A stretch of DNA of 10,504 nt from JBALVO01 sp036961445 (GTDB lineage Bacteria > Pseudomonadota > Gammaproteobacteria > Pseudomonadales > Halieaceae). The translations under genes were made by a program, and so were the position numbers. This document shows, piece by piece, positions 6,715-10,504 of the stretch. The stretch lies in the NCBI GenBank assembly GCA_036961445.1, contig JBALVO010000131.1:1-10504 (forward strand). The letters run 5' to 3'. The notes under the pieces are model-generated. The model was not told the DNA's origin. It ran no database searches and saw only the letters and a list, made by a program, of their open reading frames with translations. Numbering within the stretch: the stretch's first letter is position 1; each line of letters begins with the position of its first letter.

Positions 6715-6765
6715 GTCGTTACCTGCTGTGTTTGTGTCTGAATATACTCTGGGGAAAAAAGCAAT
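6715..6765. other. Convergent intergenic gap, no clear terminator
   Basis: Fifty-one bases separate the ends of alr (plus) and the MFS gene (minus). An AT-rich stem of six-base arms (TAACGA/TCGTTA, 6705-6721) spans the alr stop but is not followed by a T-run. On the minus strand a run of six T lies just after the MFS stop (plus-strand A-run 6755-6760), without a convincing GC stem before it. Neither qualifies as a standard intrinsic terminator. Confidence 0.4.
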
Positions 6766-8055
6766 TCAGCGACTCTGTGGAATAATGATAGCCGCGATTA
6801 ACAACGGTGCCACCAACGCGATACACATCCACTGCGCGGCGGCGTAACTCCCTGACCAATCCAGCCCCACACTGAATAGCGCCGGACCGATGGCACTACC
6901 CAGTACCATGGTAGCCGAAACCAGGCCAGTCACCTCCCCCAGGTGCAATGCACCGAAATGGCGAATAAAGGCCAGGTTGGAGATCACTGACCAAAGCCCC
7001 CCTGCAGTGCCGAGACCGGCCACCAACAACCAATAACCCCAATCATCCTGCAAATTAAGCAAACCCGCGCCGGAGACCGCGAAACACGACAACATGATTA
7101 GCATAAAGGGTTTTAACCCGGAGTGATCGGCCAGCCAGGCAGCGACCAGATTCACCGCCGTGGCAACAATGGCCAGGGGCAGGAAAAATGCAAATGCTTC
7201 TTGCGCATCACGACCGGCCTCAGCAAAGATGGACACGACATGAAAAGTAATGCCGGTAATAAATAAAGACTGCATGGCCAGGCCCAGACTATACAACCAG
7301 AAAACCGGCGTCCTGCGCGCCTGCGCCAACGTCATATCTGGACCCGTCGCTGTCAACGAACGGGCCTGGTCGTGTGCTCCGCCATCGATTAGAACGCCGC
7401 AGGATGCAGGGTTATCGCGTATAAAAATCAGTGCTACTACCGCAAACGTTGCACAGTAAACTGCCAGCCACCACAGGGCGCCGCGCCAACCGAACAGGCT
7501 TATCTGCCAGGCGAGAAAAATCGGGGCGAGAGAAAACCCGAGACTGACAAAGATCCCGCGCGCGCCCGTCACCAGTCCTCTGCGTTTTTCAAACCACACC
7601 AACAATGTATTGCGCGATGCGTTGGTCAACACGCCCTGGCCGAAAAAGCGCACGCCAAAATATCCCAGCAGTATAACGATGAAGGCAAACAAGCTATTGC
7701 CACGCATCAGACCTGCCAGGTGATCACTCACGCTGATAAAAAGTAGCATTGCCGCCAGCGCCAGGCTTGCCGCAGCAATCATAATCCTGCCACCAAAACG
7801 ATCGTACCAGCGCCCCGCGCGCGTCAGCATTAATGCCGAGCTAACGGTACCTAATAGGTAGGCCATGGATAATTGGGTACGGGTCAAACCCAGCACGTCT
7901 ATCAAGGAATCTGTAAATACCGCCATCCCCATGGTCTGGCCCGGGATGCTGGCCAAAATTCCCAGCGTACTAAACAGCCATATCACCCAGCCATAAAAGA
8001 ACGGGACACGCCTGGGATCGAAGGGCCAGATTGCCGGTAGGCGATGTTGCTGCAA
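6766..8055 (-). CDS. Major facilitator superfamily permease (monocarboxylate-porter-like)
   Basis: An inner-membrane secondary transporter of about 429 residues with roughly twelve hydrophobic segments in two halves. They are joined by a polar loop near residues 222-248 (after IRDNPASCGVLIDGG). The N-terminal FFYGWVI (about 19-25) followed by a long hydrophobic helix is typical of monocarboxylate and oxalate/formate porter-like MFS proteins. GRWYDRFGGR (81-90) is the MFS loop 2-3 signature. The substrate is unknown; a small carboxylate or amino-acid derivative would fit the family and neighbourhood, but that is inference. The start is a TTG at 8055-8053: an in-frame TGA lies upstream, no in-frame ATG occurs before the first membrane helix, and no good Shine-Dalgarno is visible. 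It lies 90 bases downstream of the AspT-type gene on the same strand and may be cotranscribed. Confidence 0.85.
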   Translation of the reverse strand: MQQHRLPAIWPFDPRRVPFFYGWVIWLFSTLGILASIPGQTMGMAVFTDSLIDVLGLTRTQLSMAYLLGTVSSALMLTRAGRWYDRFGGRIMIAAASLALAAMLLFISVSDHLAGLMRGNSLFAFIVILLGYFGVRFFGQGVLTNASRNTLLVWFEKRRGLVTGARGIFVSLGFSLAPIFLAWQISLFGWRGALWWLAVYCATFAVVALIFIRDNPASCGVLIDGGAHDQARSLTATGPDMTLAQARRTPVFWLYSLGLAMQSLFITGITFHVVSIFAEAGRDAQEAFAFFLPLAIVATAVNLVAAWLADHSGLKPFMLIMLSCFAVSGAGLLNLQDDWGYWLLVAGLGTAGGLWSVISNLAFIRHFGALHLGEVTGLVSATMVLGSAIGPALFSVGLDWSGSYAAAQWMCIALVAPLLIAAIIIPQSR

Positions 8056-8145
8056 AAGTGCACCATTGGGAAGCGAGTGAGATGGTCAGGTGCGCAGTAT
8101 AGCCGGACTGGCTCTAACGCGTTGGCTTCCTTGCAAGCGACGCAC
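8056..8145 (-). other. Gap between the AspT-type and MFS genes
   Basis: Ninety bases on the minus strand join the AspT-type stop to the MFS start. I see only a four-base stem (AGCC/GGCT, loop AGTCC), no T-run and no promoter with both hexamers. Readthrough transcription from the upstream gene is the simplest reading. Confidence 0.35.
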
Positions 8146-9816
8146 TCACATCGCCACCATCGCTGCGCCACCCAGGGTCAGAAATACGTTGGAAAAGGTA
8201 TAGGTGCCGGCATAGCCTAGCGAAGGTATGTTGCTATTGGCCAACTCGTTTATGCTTTTTAACCCGGGCGTACTGGTCATCGCTCCGGCAATCGCACCCA
8301 TTAGCAAGGCGGGGTTCATTTTCAGTACAAAATGGCCCACGACATAACCAAGGATCGCAGGTATCAGCATAATCAGTACGCCACTGAGCAAAATCACCAG
8401 ACCGTTATCCATCAGAGCGGAGACAATACCGCTGCCGGCACTGAGCCCCACGCCTACCATAAAAATATTAAGCCCCAGATCCTTGAGTATATTGATGGCC
8501 CCCTGGGGCACATGACCAAAGGTCGGGGTTCTCGCCCTGAAGTAACCCATCAAGATCCCCGAGACCAATAGGCCACCGGCATTACCCAGGGTAATGCGCA
8601 GATCACCCAGCACCATGGCAAACTGCGCAATAACAAGACCAAAAACAAGGAAAAAGGAAAAGGACATCAAGTCCGACACATCACTCTTTTGGTTGATAAA
8701 ACCGATCTTGTCGGCCAAGTGCGCCAAGCGCTCGCGCTCACCACTCACGGTCAACACGTCGCCGTGATTAAGCACCAGTGCCTGATCCAATGGCAACTCC
8801 ACCTGGGCTCGACTCACGCCGTCGGCGAAGCACCCGTGTTCGGCTTCCAGATTGAGCTCCCGCAGTGTCTTGCCAACCGCCAGCGGCTTACTGATCACGA
8901 CCTGTTCGCAGCCCACCTGGAACTCCAGCAACTGCGGATCGTAAACCTGTTCAACAGCATTCATTTCGGAACGGGCGTGGTCACCGGGAAAACCTACCAT
9001 CGCTACGCGGTCGCCCAACTCCATCACCGTTTCGGAATCCGGGTCGATAATTTCCCCATCGCGCTTTATACGCTCCACCAGCAATCCAGAGCGCTCGTAC
9101 AGTCCAAACTCTCGCAAACTCTGGCCCGCGATCTTATCCGCGGCCGCCTCGGTAATCAGGTAGGCGCGCAGAATCGGGGTACGAATATTGCGACGACGAC
9201 TATCAAACCCGCGGGCATCAGCGACTTTTTTCGCCTCGTCTTGCAAATCAAAACCCAACACACGTGGCAGATAGCGCAAGGCCAGCAATAGACCGACCAG
9301 GCCCACCACATAGGTCATGGCGTAACCCACACTAATCTGGCTAATCAGCGCATCCCGCTCCTGCACTCCCAGAGCAGCCATTTGTTGCATCGCTGCATCC
9401 TGAGCACCTACTAAGGTAGGTGTAGAAGTGAGAGCACCAGCGAGCATGCCCGCCGCAAGACCGGCATCCAGGCCCAACACCCTTGCTAAAACAGTAGCAA
9501 CCAGGACCCCGGTCACCGCTACGACCAGTGCGATAACTATGTAGCGCACACCATCAAGGGCAAACGTGCTAAAGAAATTGGGCCCCGCCTCAATACCCAC
9601 GCAAAAAATAAACAACATAAAGCCCAAACTCTCGGTCTGCACGGAAAAGTCCAATCCCCAGTTGCCGAATAGCAGCGCCACCAGCAGTACGCCGACGGTC
9701 GTGCCTATCTCAAAACTACCCAGGTGTATGCGACCGAGCAGTAGTCCGAAGCCCAGCACTGTAAATAGCAGCAAGACATCACTGCCTTGCAACAGTCCGA
9801 TCAAATCAATATCCAT
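8146..9816 (-). CDS. AspT/YbjL/YidE family transporter (aspartate:alanine exchanger family)
   Basis: An inner-membrane transporter of the aspartate:alanine exchanger family, 556 residues from the ATG at 9816-9814 (AspT is about 543; E. coli YidE and YbjL about 553-561). Two homologous membrane halves are visible: residues 12-185 with AGALTSTPTL (126-135), and 383-556 with AGAMTSTPGLKSI (510-522). Between them lie two TrkA-C (RCK_C) domains at about 215-290 and 298-378, a cytosolic insertion typical of the family. The frame is open a further 42 codons upstream (to 9942), but that extension is not membrane-like, would overlap the divergent gene at 9897, and exceeds family length, so the inner ATG is chosen. 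Characterised AspT swaps aspartate for alanine, which is suggestive beside alr and dat, but many members have unknown substrates. Heads the minus-strand pair with the MFS gene. Confidence 0.9.
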   Translation of the reverse strand: MDIDLIGLLQGSDVLLLFTVLGFGLLLGRIHLGSFEIGTTVGVLLVALLFGNWGLDFSVQTESLGFMLFIFCVGIEAGPNFFSTFALDGVRYIVIALVVAVTGVLVATVLARVLGLDAGLAAGMLAGALTSTPTLVGAQDAAMQQMAALGVQERDALISQISVGYAMTYVVGLVGLLLALRYLPRVLGFDLQDEAKKVADARGFDSRRRNIRTPILRAYLITEAAADKIAGQSLREFGLYERSGLLVERIKRDGEIIDPDSETVMELGDRVAMVGFPGDHARSEMNAVEQVYDPQLLEFQVGCEQVVISKPLAVGKTLRELNLEAEHGCFADGVSRAQVELPLDQALVLNHGDVLTVSGERERLAHLADKIGFINQKSDVSDLMSFSFFLVFGLVIAQFAMVLGDLRITLGNAGGLLVSGILMGYFRARTPTFGHVPQGAINILKDLGLNIFMVGVGLSAGSGIVSALMDNGLVILLSGVLIMLIPAILGYVVGHFVLKMNPALLMGAIAGAMTSTPGLKSINELANSNIPSLGYAGTYTFSNVFLTLGGAAMVAM

Positions 9817-9851
9817 GACGTTTGTCCGTAGCCCTTCCAGGTGATTGATGC

Positions 9852-9859
9852 AGTATAAT
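9852..9859. promoter_or_regulatory. Overlapping divergent -10 elements between the AspT-type and OYE genes
   Basis: The 80-base region 9817-9896 must serve both divergent genes. A perfect TATAAT (9854-9859) faces the plus-strand gene, and TATACT on the minus strand (plus 9852-9857) overlaps it and faces the transporter. Neither has a good -35 at 16-18 bases. A minus-strand start near 9845 would give about a 29-base leader. If both are used they compete for the same polymerase site. Confidence 0.35.
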
Positions 9860-9896
9860 CCACAAACACTTTTATCACGAAAATGACGGATTAAGT

Positions 9897-10504
9897 ATGA
9901 GCGACACGCTGGCACAAACACTAACACTCCCTTGCGGCGCACAACTGGCCAATCGGCTGGCCAAGGCCGCGATGACCGAAGGCCTGGCCACGGCGCAAGG
10001 CGCGCCTACGCCGGAGCTTGAGCAACTTTACGGGCTGTGGTCCGATGGCGGTGCAGGCATGCTGTTAACAGGAAATATCCAGGTGGATGCGGATCACCTG
10101 GAACGCCCCGGCAATGTGGTGATTGATCGCAAGCCTGATAATAAAATGCACCAGGCTCTGGCCTCATGGGCCGCCGCCGGCACCCGCAACGGCAACCATT
10201 TCTGGGCGCAGATCAGCCACGCCGGGCGCCAGACACAAAAATCCGTCAACCCGCACCCCAAGGCACCGTCTCCCGTCAAAGTAGGTTTGCCCGGCGGACA
10301 GTTTGGCGAGCCAGTTGCGCTGAAAATTGAAGAAATTGAAGAAATTGTCCGCCGTTTTGGTGTTTGCGCAGCCGCGGTTAAAGAAGCCGGTTTCACCGGA
10401 GTACAGGTACATGCCGCGCATGGTTATTTGCTGTCACAGTTTTTGAGCCCCAGAAGTAACCAGCGCAGTGACCAGTATGGCGGCACCCTGGAAAACAGGT
10501 CAAA
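9897..10504 (+). CDS. NADH:flavin oxidoreductase / old yellow enzyme family, 3' end outside window
   Basis: An FMN-dependent TIM-barrel reductase, N-terminal 202 codons open to the right edge. The opening TLPCGAQLANRLAKAAMTEG (10-29) matches OYE-family beta-1, with TGNIQVD (58-64), WAQISHAGRQ (103-112) and VHAAHGYLLSQFLSP (171-185) followed by NQRSDQYGG (188-196). H172 and H175 are the pair that bind the substrate carbonyl in YqjM-like and 2,4-dienoyl-CoA-reductase-like members. The ATG at 9897 has GGA (9888-9890) six bases upstream. Complete members range from about 350 to 420 residues, or about 670 when fused to an FeS/FAD domain, so which subtype this is cannot be decided here. Substrate is unknown (enoates, enones or dienoyl-CoA are possible). 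It is divergent from the transporter, with no visible tie to the D-amino acid operon. Confidence 0.93.
   Translation, partial: MSDTLAQTLTLPCGAQLANRLAKAAMTEGLATAQGAPTPELEQLYGLWSDGGAGMLLTGNIQVDADHLERPGNVVIDRKPDNKMHQALASWAAAGTRNGNHFWAQISHAGRQTQKSVNPHPKAPSPVKVGLPGGQFGEPVALKIEEIEEIVRRFGVCAAAVKEAGFTGVQVHAAHGYLLSQFLSPRSNQRSDQYGGTLENRS

Noticed and set aside
6705..6721. TAACGA/TCGTTA stem as terminator for alr
   Set aside because: Six AT-rich base pairs overlapping the stop codon and no T-run after it; too weak for an intrinsic terminator.
8689..9291. 200-residue open frame on the plus strand
   Set aside because: It is antisense to the RCK_C region of the AspT-type gene, where both conserved halves and family length prove the minus strand codes. 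Its His/Gln-rich composition is typical of antisense reading.
9405..9422. Perfect seven-base inverted repeat CACCTAC/GTAGGTG with TAAG loop
   Set aside because: It falls inside the codons for the conserved STPTLVG motif of the AspT-type protein, so coding constraint explains it; no regulatory setting.
10325..10347. Tandem ATTGAAGAA repeat
   Set aside because: Only two and a half units in frame, encoding IEEIEEI in a helix normal for OYE-family proteins; not a functional DNA repeat.
1..10504. Mobile element, CRISPR array, phage or defence genes, tRNA or rRNA
   Set aside because: Read for direct repeats, terminal inverted repeats, transposase or integrase motifs and RNA gene signatures; none seen. 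All sizeable genes are metabolic or transport.

Overview
The window reads as a chromosomal stretch of a Proteobacterium, probably a gammaproteobacterium. This rests on gene content (TesB-type thioesterase, AspT/YbjL-type exchanger, old-yellow-enzyme family reductase), moderate GC content judged by eye, and ordinary Shine-Dalgarno usage. The species cannot be named from sequence alone. I see no tRNA, rRNA, CRISPR array, insertion sequence or phage gene.

Layout: (1) 1-566, minus strand, the N-terminal two thirds of an acyl-CoA thioesterase II (tesB) running off the left edge. (2) 567-721, a divergent intergenic region with a good tesB promoter and an imperfect inverted repeat in front of the next operon. 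(3) 722-6714, plus strand, seven tightly packed genes: a DUF1445/YcsI protein (D-glutamate cyclase N-terminal family), pxpA, pxpB, pxpC (ATP-dependent 5-oxoprolinase), a DUF4392 protein (D-glutamate cyclase C-terminal family), then after a 59-base gap a D-amino acid transaminase (dat) and an alanine racemase (alr). (4) 6766-8055 and 8146-9816, minus strand and convergent with the operon, an MFS permease and, upstream of it, an AspT-type aspartate:alanine exchanger family transporter. (5) 9817-9896, a short divergent promoter region. (6) 9897 to the right edge, plus strand, the N-terminal part of an NADH:flavin oxidoreductase/old yellow enzyme family protein.

The centrepiece is region 3. Alanine racemase links L- and D-alanine. 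The D-amino acid transaminase links D-alanine plus 2-oxoglutarate with D-glutamate plus pyruvate. The two cyclase-type proteins would convert D-glutamate to 5-oxo-D-proline. PxpABC opens 5-oxoproline to glutamate with ATP. Read together, the genes look like a dedicated D-alanine/D-glutamate/5-oxoproline pathway. The two domains that are fused in the vertebrate D-glutamate cyclase DGLUCY are here separate genes bracketing pxpABC. The unresolved point is stereochemistry: known PxpABC acts on the L-form of 5-oxoproline, whereas the cyclase makes the D-form, and no epimerase is visible. The single functions are recognised families; the joined pathway is inference.
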